Origin: Leishmania infantum JPCM5
Lineage: Eukaryota > Euglenozoa > Kinetoplastea > Trypanosomatida > Trypanosomatidae
Direction of reading: 5' to 3'
Length of the DNA stretch: 64,000 nt
Assembly: GCF_000002875.2 (NCBI RefSeq)
Contig: NC_009394.2
Span: 434,001-498,000 of the forward strand
The translations under genes were made by a program, and so were the position numbers. Below are positions 28,544 through 38,142 of the stretch, piece after piece. The notes below the pieces were generated by a model. It worked only from the letters and a program-made list of their open reading frames with translations. It ran no database searches and had not been told where the DNA came from. Each line of letters starts with the position of its first letter. Within the stretch, counting starts at the first letter, position 1.

Positions 28544-30187
28544 GGTGGCAGCACGGGCCTGTGCCGGGAGTGGAGTGGGAGGGTGGTGGTGGTGGTGGTG
28601 GTGGATGGGAAGGGAAGGAGGGAAAGCGGCGGAGGGGGTGGGGGAGTAGGGAGACACAAAAACGATGCCAAACCCTATCCGAGTATTGGATGCGAAGCGG
28701 CTACGTGGAGAGATGGCGGTGCGGTACGTGTCGGTGTCCGGTGACGAGACGAGGCACAGAGAATGGAAAAAAGGCAAAAAAAAAAGAACGGGCGGGAGGC
28801 TCGAGCGCGTCCGATTCTCTGCACGGTGGCGGCGCACACTGCAAGCCACAAGCGACGGAGGATACAGTACGAAGAGAGTGAGGCAGAGCGGCGAGCACAC
28901 AAAACGCAAAAGGAAGAGAAAGTAGATGGGGATTGTAGTGGCTGGAAACGGAAGGCAATCGCTTCTTGTGTATTTTTATCTCCTTCCCCGTTGTGTCGGA
29001 GACCACGACAATGGTTATAGGCAGAGGAGATGAGGGGCCCCACGTTGCAGAACGGAGGCGGCAGCAGCGTCAGCCAAACATCGTGGCCAGGCATAATACA
29101 TGTATTGTGTTCATGCAGAGAGAGATGGGGATATAGAAGAGGGGGTGCCACGGACAGCGGTGACAGGGGGGCGCGCACTGCTGGCCAAAGGGCCGCCATG
29201 GTATCAACATTGAGAGAAGGCCACAGAAGTAGCTCGGAAGTACGCACAGCTGACCATCTCACCTGTCATCTGTCTAAGTACACGGAGGTGTCCACCTGCG
29301 CGCAGACGGATGTGCATGGCTACTTCTGCGGCCTGCGTGTTGCTGCAGTTCTTCGCTTCATGCTTTTTCATAGTTCTGGATGGTGCACGTACACGAGGGC
29401 GGAGAGGAGTCACGTATGCGGTGAAAGACGAGAAGGAAGTGGTGGCTTCAGCTCAGCGACGTGGTACACCCTGGCAGACAACACACATCAATGTCGCAGC
29501 CACGCTGAATCTCAAGTGGAGTGGGGGGAGGAGGACATGCGGGACGCAGTGTAGAAGAAAGAGAAGAAAAGGAGGATAGAATACCGAGAGCCGTGTTGCG
29601 CGGCTACGCTGCCCCACGCGTGAGGGTGGGGAGGGGGAGGTTGGCGGAGGGACGTGTAACACAACAAGCTCGAGAACCAAATCTGAGATTGACGACGGCG
29701 TTTGCAAGAGGGCCCCGTATGGGTGAGAAGGCGGCAGGAGGATTTGTGTAGGTGCAACAACTGCCAAAAAAAAACCTCTCCTGCCGCACTCTCACCCATA
29801 CGGGGCCCTCTTGCCCACAACTGCCGCCGTTTCTGTTGGAGCGAGAAACGTGTGGTGTGTGGTGTGGGGGAGGGAGGGGAGGGGTGGCACAACGTAAAGT
29901 GAAAGAGTCGTAGAGATGACGACAAAAGGGATGAGGCTAAAGAGAGAGAGGAAAAAAAAACGAATCCAAGAGCGGAGGACGAACGGAGAAGCGCAGCAGC
30001 GGCTTGTTCCTCCAACCACATAAAAGAGCATGCTCGCAAAGGGAAGAGCGAGCGAAGGCCACAGACGACGGAGTCACGTCGGCCGACCACGCAGGCACCA
30101 CCACCCCTCCCGCCTCCAGACGCCCACACACGCGCGCAGAGACGGTCTCGCCTTCTGTGCGTTGAGAAACAGCATGCCGCCAGCTAG
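28544..30187. other. 1.6-kb intergenic spacer with GGT repeat and large inverted repeat
   Basis: No believable gene is present. It holds a GGT repeat (about 28583-28604), which on the minus strand creates a false poly-His ORF. The inverted repeat at 29704-29814 is listed separately. Confidence 0.55.
29704..29814. repeat. Inverted repeat, 37-bp arms
   Basis: The arm at 29704-29740 (begins GCAAGAGGGCCCCGTATGGG) is the reverse complement of 29778-29814 at 35 of 37 positions; the two mismatches are adjacent, at arm positions 26-27. The 37-base middle contains an A run (29766-29774). In RNA this would be a long, stable hairpin. It lies about 375 bases beyond the stop of the 424-residue gene, probably in its 3' UTR. 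Confidence 0.9.
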
Positions 30188-31462
30188 CTACGACGGCGGC
30201 ACCGGAAATGCTGCCGGCTGAGGAGGAGGTGGTGGTGGGGTAAGTCCGGTCGCCGCTCGGCCATAGTCCTGCGCGGCCAAGCGACGGACACCGTCATGCT
30301 TGTGGCGTTCAAAGGCAGCTCGCATCTCGTGGTACGTCTGCGTTGGCATGTCAGTGCAAAAACGCTCCGGTATGGTTGCAGCACCGTCCGCCACGAAGGA
30401 GCGAAGAAGCAGCCGTGGGTCAGGAGGAGTGCGAGAGTGTCGCAGCAAGTTGTCGGTGGCATATTCCTCCTCGGCTCCCATGCTGCTGCTTTGGCGTTGC
30501 AGGCTGCCAGCGGCCTCTCGGTGAACCGCAGCCGCAGCGATCTTGTGCATCAGCTGCCGCTGCTCCTCCAGCGGCATATGGGGGTACGTCATGAAGACGT
30601 CGCAGCGGATTAGCCCCGGCACGTCACTTAGGTCCGGATACTGCAGACAGTGCACTTCCTCCAGCAGAGATTCAAGTTGAGCTGGTGCCGAGCATCTCTC
30701 TGAGGTAGCAGGAGAGAAAAGGTGCTTGTGCTCATCGTAGAAGGAGAGCACGGCGGACAAGAGCTCGAGAGGGTACCGGCGCTGCCAGAGGCAAACGTGG
30801 TAGAGAAGCGCATTGATGGACTCTCTGCCTAGCAGCGCCTGCTCCTGGACAGCGGCTGCAGCACTAGGAGCAAGAAGGTCTCGCTTCCATGCCGCACGGA
30901 CCTCGCACAGGTCTGAAATAAGGCGGTGTAAGACGGGCAGCGGCAACCGCTCCAGGTGCGCGCGCACCGCCGCATCCATCAGCAGCGACGGCGCGCTCTT
31001 CTGCTCAGCGTCTTCGTTTTGAACGGTGACGATGAGGTGAAGACCAAAGCACGTTGTCAGGCGTGTGGTGAGCACCTGTGCAAGCGCACCGCCAATGTCT
31101 AATGGCAGTGCAGGAGGCACGCTCCTTACGCCTGCGTCGTACGCCTGTGCGGGCTTGCAGTGTCTGGAACGCTTGAGAGCACCCAAGTCGAGGTTGCGCT
31201 CCTTCGCGATGCGCCGCAGATTTTCCGTGCAGAGCAGCTCCTCCTTCGACACAAAGAGCGGGACGATGTGCCGGATGCGAAACGTCCTGTTCTCCACGTT
31301 GCCACGCTGAATCTCCCTACGTACCTCACGATCGGAAACACCGTAGAGGTGCGACAAGGGCTTGACCCTGCCGCGCACGGCAGCATGCCAGTCCTCCAGA
31401 GCGATGGTGACATGATGCGGTTTGTCTTTGAGGCCCTTGAGGAACCGCCTGCTCTCTGACAT
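30188..31462 (-). CDS. Hypothetical protein, 424 residues
   Basis: Starts at the ATG at 31462 (MSESRRFLKG). The N-terminal 130 residues are basic with ordered-looking segments (HHVTIALEDWHAAVRGRVKPLSH, then NRTFRIRHIVPLFVSKEELL). The middle is helical and Leu-rich (LERLPLPVLHRLISDLCEVRAAW, then LLYHVCLWQRRYPLELLSAVLSFYDE). The C-terminus ends in a Pro-rich tail (about LTPPPPPPQP). I do not recognise a domain. The mix of a basic N-terminus with helical repeats could suit a mitochondrial or RNA-associated protein, but I claim no function. Long open frame, correct strand and GC-rich codons support a real gene. Confidence 0.78.
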   Translation of the reverse strand: MSESRRFLKGLKDKPHHVTIALEDWHAAVRGRVKPLSHLYGVSDREVRREIQRGNVENRTFRIRHIVPLFVSKEELLCTENLRRIAKERNLDLGALKRSRHCKPAQAYDAGVRSVPPALPLDIGGALAQVLTTRLTTCFGLHLIVTVQNEDAEQKSAPSLLMDAAVRAHLERLPLPVLHRLISDLCEVRAAWKRDLLAPSAAAAVQEQALLGRESINALLYHVCLWQRRYPLELLSAVLSFYDEHKHLFSPATSERCSAPAQLESLLEEVHCLQYPDLSDVPGLIRCDVFMTYPHMPLEEQRQLMHKIAAAAVHREAAGSLQRQSSSMGAEEEYATDNLLRHSRTPPDPRLLLRSFVADGAATIPERFCTDMPTQTYHEMRAAFERHKHDGVRRLAAQDYGRAATGLTPPPPPPQPAAFPVPPS

Positions 31463-32387
31463 TGTGCCGCGTGTCGGTTTCGATCCTTTTCCACCTAAGG
31501 GGCGTGTTTCTGCCAGCTTCTTTACGCAGTCTGGCTGTGCGTGTCTGTATGTGTTGGCGGGGGAGGCGGGGCGAAACAAAGAAATTGGAAAGAGAGGTGG
31601 AGGTGGCGGGGGCAGAGGCACTGGCCGTTACCAAAACACCATGAGAGAGAGCACCAGAAGCAATGGGAAGGGGCGCCATCGCGCGCACAGCCTCCATGCA
31701 TACCTGTGCAACCCCCCTCCCCTGCACACACACACACACACACACAATACGAGTGGCGTACAAAGGGATGAGCTGATGCAGCGAGGGGAGGGCTAGAAGA
31801 CCAGGGGTCCGCCAAGCGCGAACAGCAACATAAGACGTCGCGTGCCGCATGTCATCATTCACCGGGCCAGCGCATATATTTTGCTGTCTTCCACCGCCCT
31901 TTTCCTCCTTCATATGTTCACGTAGCGCATCTGCCTTCTCTCTTGATGTGGAGGTAACTTTACACGCACGGGCTCATCACGGAAGAGGGAAGGAAAGAGC
32001 CGCTCTTGCGCCCCCCTCTCCCCACCGTCTCTCTGTCTCTCTGAGCGGGCGAGCCGTATGAGGAGCTCCACTCCTCTTTTCCACCGACATCTGAAGTCGC
32101 AGTGCTGATGGGATGGACGTCGATGTGTTTGATGACACCCTCACGTAGCACTGATGCCTTTGTCCTGCGTGTATCGCCCTTCTAGAGAGGCCACCGAAGC
32201 AGCAAGGAGGAAGAACGAGGACGCCCCGCGCTGCTAATCTCGAAGGAAGGGGATAGCGGTGAAGCGGCATCAACGGCCATGGAGGTGCTCGAGCCACGTC
32301 GTCCCCACTTCGCCGTTTCGCCGCGTCTATGTGCAGTGATGTGTGAATGTGAATGTGTGTGCATGCCCTCAGAGCATCTACTCCTGT
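31463..32387. other. Intergenic spacer
   Basis: No gene is seen. It holds a CA repeat (31728-31746). Confidence 0.5.
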
Positions 32388-32705
32388 CTAATCATCCATG
32401 TCGTGCAGCAGCTCAACAAGCACAGCAGTGGACCCAACACCGTAGCGTGCCTTGCAGGGTATATAGCGCGGGGTGTCGCAGTCATCAGAGTAAGTAAAGC
32501 ACGCGCTGTCCTCCCCGGCAACATCGATGTCGGGCACGGTCGTCTCTGCAGCGGAGGCAGCCAGTGAAAGGTGACGGGAAAGCGGCTGAGGAGATGCGGA
32601 GCAACACTGCTGCGCACCCTCCAGGAGGAGGTGCTGCTGCTGCGACGTCAGCGCTGCCCGCAAACCGCGTGGCTCCTCAGCTTCACGATGCTCGTTGATG
32701 CTCAT
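32388..32705 (-). CDS. Small hypothetical protein, 105 residues
   Basis: A short open frame from the ATG at 32705 (MSINEHREAEEPRG) to 32388. It is Ala/Gln/Leu-rich in its first half and ends with an ordered-looking, acidic part (VPDIDVAGEDSACFTYS, then YIPCKARYGVG, VLVELLHDMDD). Codon choice is less GC-biased in places than in the large neighbours. No family is recognised. It sits between PBP1 and the 424-residue gene with normal spacing on both sides, on the right strand. It could be a real small gene or chance; conservation in related species would settle it. Confidence 0.45.
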   Translation of the reverse strand: MSINEHREAEEPRGLRAALTSQQQHLLLEGAQQCCSASPQPLSRHLSLAASAAETTVPDIDVAGEDSACFTYSDDCDTPRYIPCKARYGVGSTAVLVELLHDMDD

Positions 32706-33930
32706 CTTGAGCACTGGAGAAGAAAACACAAACACACACACACACACACAGGTGGGGAGGCGGTCTAAAACTGTGGAGTGCCCCAGAGTCTGTGTGCCGT
32801 GGATGGGCACCTGCGCGTGCGGATATGGAAGGAGGAGGGGAAGGGGAGGTGGATTGTGGGGCAGAGAAAAACGAAGTGGTGTGCCGCACACACGTGCCTT
32901 GGCCTGGCGCCAGGAGGACGTTTCAAAACCGAATCTACTCGCCAGAACACCTGCACGCCCTCCGCGCCCGGTTCAGACAGCTCCATGTATGCATTACGAA
33001 ACGGAGACATGGCAACAGCAACGGAAGCAACTCCGAGCAACGTGCTTGGGGATTCTCTCCGTGCGATTGGACTTTGCTTTTCCCCTGTATGACTAGGTGA
33101 CAGCGAGCGTGCAACCTGTTAGATACCAAATCCAGCGGCACACACACACACACACACAGTAACACACGGCGTGCACCACCTTGTGTTCCTTCGTCTCTTG
33201 TTTCGTTACCATGGACCCGCCTGTGCACCTAATATTGCGGGCCCACCTTCATCTCCCTCTCTCTACCGGAAAGATAATAGACAAAAAAACCCGAAAAGAA
33301 ACCACAAGAGACGGATAAGGAGGAGGAGCACCTGCCAGCCTTCCGAAACACGGCGATAACCGCCATCCTTCGCACAAGCACACATACATACACACACACA
33401 CATGCACAGTCATCTTCTCTTCGCGTCATCATCCAGCGGCACCTCTTCAATGTGCCGACACGCACTCCAGACAACAACACGGTCACTTGCAAGACCCCTG
33501 CACACGCACGTGCACTTGCCTAAGCGTGCGCGTGCACACACACACACCGTACGAGCAGCACCGCCGCTTTTGATTTTCCTCTTTCCTTTTTCTTACCTCG
33601 GCGCGGCCACATATAATACGTCTATGGATACCGTCGTGTGTAGGCTTCCACACTTGACGACACACGCCTGCACACGCACGCACGCACGCACGCGCGCCCA
33701 CCCCTTATACACTCCCAATACACAGTCGACCTCCACTACATCTGCGCTCCGATGCTCGGCTGCCAAAGAGTGGGAGGGAAGACGATCGGGACGGAAGGCA
33801 GCGACGAGCACCACGCACAGCGGCATCGCTTTCTCTTCTTCGCTGTTGTTGCTCTTCACGCTGCAGCGCCCCTCCCCCACGCCCACCACCACACACTCGC
33901 TGACATGCTACGCACTTCGACATGCCGGCG
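32706..33930. other. Intergenic spacer downstream of PBP1
   Basis: No gene is seen. It holds CA repeats (about 32733-32751, 33138-33158, 33382-33402) and a short CACG repeat near 33678-33692. Confidence 0.5.
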
Positions 33931-35502
33931 TTACTTCCCACCCTTCTTGCCTCCGCCCTGCGCGCCCTCTCCACCATCCTGACGGGCCGCAGTGGCCATA
34001 CCACCGCGGCGCAGCTTCTTGGTGCCGGGCGCGGCACGGTCCTGCTGAGGGCCACTGCTGTCGATTGCCGACACCTGCTGCTGCTGATGGGGCTGCTGTT
34101 GCTGAGGAGGCGGGATGGTCTGGGCGGCCGTGTGGACCGGTTGCTGAGGTTGCGACGCCTTTGACGCGCGCTGCTGCTGCTGCATGCGTGCCGGGGACGG
34201 ACCCGGTATAGTGCCTGGCCCCTGCGGCGGCATCATGCCGTTGCTGTTGCTGGGATCCATGTACTGCGGGTGCTGCTGCTGCACGTGTGGGTTGCCCATG
34301 TGTCCCCCCATCGGGCCACCCGCGTTGTACACCGCAGGATGTGGGTTCATAGCGTGGTGCTGGTGGTGGTTCATGGGGGCGCCGCGGCCTGGCATGGGAT
34401 TCATGACGGGCTGGTTGTACTTGTGATGCATATTCGGCTGCACCAGCGTCTGCGGGCGTGAATAGTGCGAGACGTCACGGTCATAGAAGTCGATGTCGCC
34501 GGGCCAGTCCGTTGGGCAGGCGTAGCAGTTGTCGTTGTTCGCCACGAGGCTGGCCACGTTCGCCAGGAAGCTCTTCAACGGCGGCACGAACGGAGTGGCC
34601 GACGGGTTGGGGCTGTAGACCGTCTTCTGCTGCGCCGAGCTGACTTCGGGCGCCGGTGGCGGGGGCAGGGTGACGGGCTCCTCTGGCAGTGGCGGCGGCG
34701 CCGGCGCCGGCGCCGCTTGACGAACTGCACCGCGGCCTGCCGTAGCTGTGATTGCTGCTGGAGTCGCAGCTGGTGCAGCCGGTGCTGCTGACGTGGTCGC
34801 AGCGGCCTCCTTGCGCGTGGCCTGAGCGCTGCGTTTGCTTCCGCGAGCGTCGCGTGCCACGTCGGAGAACATGGCGCCCTCATCCACGTACTCGGTCGTC
34901 ACATCTGCGCGCTCGAGGCGGTGCTGCAGGTTGCGCGTGCCAGAGCCCTCGATTTCCTTTGCGGTGCGCTCAGCGTAGGCGATCTGCTCCTTACTGAGCT
35001 TCGACTCATCCAGCTTCGTTGTGTACAACTCTTCGCGGTAAGTCGAGGCGACGCCGAACCGCTCGTTCGCCTTGAACTGATCCCACTGGCCGGTGACGTG
35101 GCTGTCGGCCTCCAGCAGCTCATCCGCGCCCTCGGCAGCCCAGTCCAGCGTCTTGAGGTCGTGCTCACCGCGGTAGGAGTGCACATGGCCGGCACCCGGG
35201 GTCTCGGTGCGCAGCTTCATGTTCTTAGCCTCCATCATGATGATGTCCTCGTACCGGAAGAGGCGCGTCTCGTCTGAAAGCTCCGACGCGTCGAGGGCGC
35301 TGTGCACCTTCGAGGGCAGATTGCGTGGGAAAGAGATGAAGACACCTGCTTCGTCCGCCGCCACATCGGCGTCAGTGCGAGAAACAAACAGGCCCTCGCA
35401 CAGAGCCCCGTCCACGGTGTGAATCAACACCGTCTGGCCGACCAGGTTGAGGTACAGGTACTCCAAGCGGTCGGCGTTGCTGCTTTCGTTCGGGCCGATC
35501 AT
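33931..35502 (-). CDS. PBP1: Ataxin-2 homologue (PBP1)
   Basis: 523 residues from the ATG at 35502 (MIGPNESSNA). An Lsm-like domain covers about 12-95 (LVGQTVLIHTVDGALCEGLF, then FRYEDIIMMEAKN). It is followed by an LsmAD domain at about 135-190 (QWDQFKANERFGVASTY, then EEL and AKEIEGSGTRN). A PAM2-like motif NPSATPFVPP at 299-308 could bind the MLLE domain of poly(A)-binding protein; the Leu that usually precedes the Asn is Ser/Pro here. The rest is Pro/Gln/His/Met-rich and disordered. In T. brucei PBP1 works with MKT1 to stabilise and promote translation of mRNAs. The domain order makes this assignment strong. Confidence 0.93.
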   Translation of the reverse strand: MIGPNESSNADRLEYLYLNLVGQTVLIHTVDGALCEGLFVSRTDADVAADEAGVFISFPRNLPSKVHSALDASELSDETRLFRYEDIIMMEAKNMKLRTETPGAGHVHSYRGEHDLKTLDWAAEGADELLEADSHVTGQWDQFKANERFGVASTYREELYTTKLDESKLSKEQIAYAERTAKEIEGSGTRNLQHRLERADVTTEYVDEGAMFSDVARDARGSKRSAQATRKEAAATTSAAPAAPAATPAAITATAGRGAVRQAAPAPAPPPLPEEPVTLPPPPAPEVSSAQQKTVYSPNPSATPFVPPLKSFLANVASLVANNDNCYACPTDWPGDIDFYDRDVSHYSRPQTLVQPNMHHKYNQPVMNPMPGRGAPMNHHQHHAMNPHPAVYNAGGPMGGHMGNPHVQQQHPQYMDPSNSNGMMPPQGPGTIPGPSPARMQQQQRASKASQPQQPVHTAAQTIPPPQQQQPHQQQQVSAIDSSGPQQDRAAPGTKKLRRGGMATAARQDGGEGAQGGGKKGGK

Positions 35503-36601
35503 CGTTACTGTGTCTGGTCTGCGAGGTAGACGTGTGCGGCACTGAAGAAGGCCAGCAGCGCACGGAGAGGCGTCTCGTGCAAGGCCAGAAGCAGAAACAG
35601 GAGATACAAGGGGATGACGCACCTGCGAACACACACACACACACACGCACACACAAAACCAAAATATACGATGAATAGAAACAGAGAGAAAAGAGGGGGA
35701 GGAGGAGGAGGGCCTCAGCGCGTAGCGATACTGCGCGTGTTATCGACGTACGCATGCGCCGGTATGGCGAAGAGAGGGTAGAGGTCGTAGGGTGGAGGAT
35801 TGAAGGAAGAGATGGAAGTGGCTGTAACCCTCACGGTGGTTGGGGTTTTAGGCGGGGATGGGGAAGGAGCAGAAGCAGGCAAGCAGGCACGGCATGAGGC
35901 GCCGCGCAGGTGCCTCTTATGACGCGTGTACACGGAACGCATGTGTGCTGAACGCACACACACGAGCATCTTCGCTGGAGCCCCTCTCCCCTTTTCTCAG
36001 GCGTTGTCTCTCCTCCCTCTGCGCAGTCGAACGAAGAGACAGCAGACGACTGAGCGTGAGGCGAGGGGAGGAGGAGGGGGCGAGCTTGAGGCACTGCAGT
36101 GTGCTCACTGGCGGCCAGCCCACAGAAAGGCTCGCCACAGCCGCCTCCTCCAACAAGTGGAGCAGTTTCCTTGCGCACGCGGCTGATGCCGCGCCATTTT
36201 GGCCTCCTTCTGGTTTACCGTTCAGGAGATCATAGACACGCGCACAGAGCAAAGAGAGGGAGGAGAGACCAAGTTGAACGCTGCCGCTCATGCAGCGAAT
36301 GTCTGCGCTCCACGGCCGCACGCTCCCCCCGCTGCCTTCTTCGTACGCTCTCACACGGCACCATTGCGAGTGTGTGAGGAAAACGAGGGGGAAGGGGCGG
36401 CAGGCGGCAGGCGACAGCTGACGCGGCCACAGCACCACCGCCCAGTGCCGCAACAAGCTGCTTCAGGGGCGGACGGATGAGGAGGGAGGGGGGGGGAGGT
36501 AGGGAGCAGCGAAGACCATCACACACGCGCACCCACACAATCACGTCTTCTCCCCTCCTCACTGCGCAAACAGTGCACAGCTGAGCACCGAGAGAACCTT
36601 C
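35503..36601. other. Intergenic spacer upstream of PBP1
   Basis: No gene is seen. A CA repeat (about 35630-35656) and a purine tract (about 35679-35710) on the plus strand lie 130-210 bases upstream of the PBP1 start; the latter suits a splice pyrimidine tract. Confidence 0.5.
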
Positions 36602-37180
36602 TCACAGATACTTGTCCAGTGTCATGGCGGCCTTGTCCACGCGCTGGATGGCTGGGTACGGCGGCTGATCAGCACCGCCACTGGCGAACAGGGCATCCTG
36701 CATGTCCTCCCTATCAAAGACCTTGCGCCGGATGTTCATGTAGTCGTGGCGGGCAGGATCGGCCATCATCGGCACATCCGTGTACTTCTCCGGCACTACG
36801 CGCTGCAGCTCCTTCGGCGCCATCTCGAATGGCATCTCCACCACGTCCCAGTCCCGCCCCTTCCACTGCTTGCGCAGCGTCTGCTGCGCGCACCACACGT
36901 CCACGTTGAACTGCAGCGTAGGCAGGTCGCGCTTGAAGAGGCGGCCCTTCTTCTTATGATCGATCGGCCCGATCTCGCGCAGATATGCCGTGCGACCACC
37001 GAAGCGGTTGGCGTCGTGCATCGGCAGCGTGTTGAAGGTGTGCTGGCGACGGTAGCTGAAAGGTGGGTGATCAAAGATGCCGGCGTGCACGCATCGCGTC
37101 GCTACGGTGAGAGGCGCGGAGGTGGGGGAGGTCGACACAGCCCCTGCAGGGATCGCCGTCACGCCACGCCGCGCGAGCAT
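36602..37180 (-). CDS. Small mitochondrial-type protein, 192 residues
   Basis: Starts at the ATG at 37180 (MLARRGVTAIPAG). The first ~30 residues are rich in Arg, Ser, Thr and Ala and lack acidic residues, as in a mitochondrial presequence. The body is basic and compact (HKKKGRLFKRDLPTLQFN, RKQWKGRDWDVVEMPFEMAP, RHDYMNIRRKVFDREDMQ) and ends DKAAMTLDKYL. No enzyme motif is seen. Size, basic charge and presequence would fit a mitoribosomal or respiratory-complex subunit specific to trypanosomatids; this is an inference. The upstream extension of the frame to 37465 is hydrophobic low-quality sequence and was not used. Confidence 0.8.
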   Translation of the reverse strand: MLARRGVTAIPAGAVSTSPTSAPLTVATRCVHAGIFDHPPFSYRRQHTFNTLPMHDANRFGGRTAYLREIGPIDHKKKGRLFKRDLPTLQFNVDVWCAQQTLRKQWKGRDWDVVEMPFEMAPKELQRVVPEKYTDVPMMADPARHDYMNIRRKVFDREDMQDALFASGGADQPPYPAIQRVDKAAMTLDKYL

Positions 37181-38142
37181 GGAGATGCTGCCGAGAGAAG
37201 AGCTTCCTTGAATGAATGGAGAAGGATGGCAATGGAGTCCACATGAGGATCGGCAGAAAAGGAGAGCGGGGGTGGTGGCCGTGGAGGACAGAAAGACGCA
37301 GATGATGATAGCGCTGGTGCCCCACTGGAGGAGAGACAACACTTCATTCGCCATAAGCAGCACGCTAACGATCCTCAGCGATGAAGACGGGAGAAGGTGG
37401 GGACGGGGCAGATGAAGGGAGAAGGAGTAGGGCACTCGATGTGGGCCATCCTTCCTTACCCTCATCCTCTGTACCTACCTCGCCCGCCCCCTGTCTCTTC
37501 CACACGCCGCCGCGAGCGTTGCGTGCTGACATACATCAGTGCGCGTGCACCTGCACGAGTCTTTCTGTGCGTTTATGGAGTCTGTGTGCACGCGGGAGAC
37601 AAGAAGAAGGGGGGGCGTTGCCGCCGTCAAACTCAGCCAACACGCTCCTCTACTTGCTTGTGCCGCGTGTCCGCCTTGCAGCTGCCTCTCGTTTTCTTCG
37701 TTCCTCCTGTGCGGTTCCGCCAGAGGTTGGTGGGTGGGTGGGGGGCAGTGAAATATCGCACCAACAAGCGCCAGTTGCACATGCGCGCACACACGCAGAT
37801 ACGCCCGCAGACATGCACACACATCGGCATGCCCACACGCGAATGACGTGTTCAAAACAAACGAGAAGGCAACTCCTTTCGAGATCGTCGCAGCAGTTGT
37901 TGGTGCTCTTGCTAGCGAAATATTTGGAAGGAGGGGTGGAGGGCTCATACAGACACACGCACACACAGAGAGAGAGAGCTGCCTGTGCGATGCAGCTTTA
38001 GTGCCGCTTGGTCACAGGGACGCACATGAGCGAAAGAGGTTGCACTATCCGGGTCCACCACTCTCCTTATCCGTCACGTTGCGCTGCACACTGCCCCACT
38101 GGCCCATCGATCGCTTGGCTAGTCTGGAAAAGGAAAGCCGCA
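37181..38142. other. Intergenic spacer
   Basis: No gene is seen. It holds short CA and GA runs (near 37785-37800 and 37953-37978). Confidence 0.5.
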
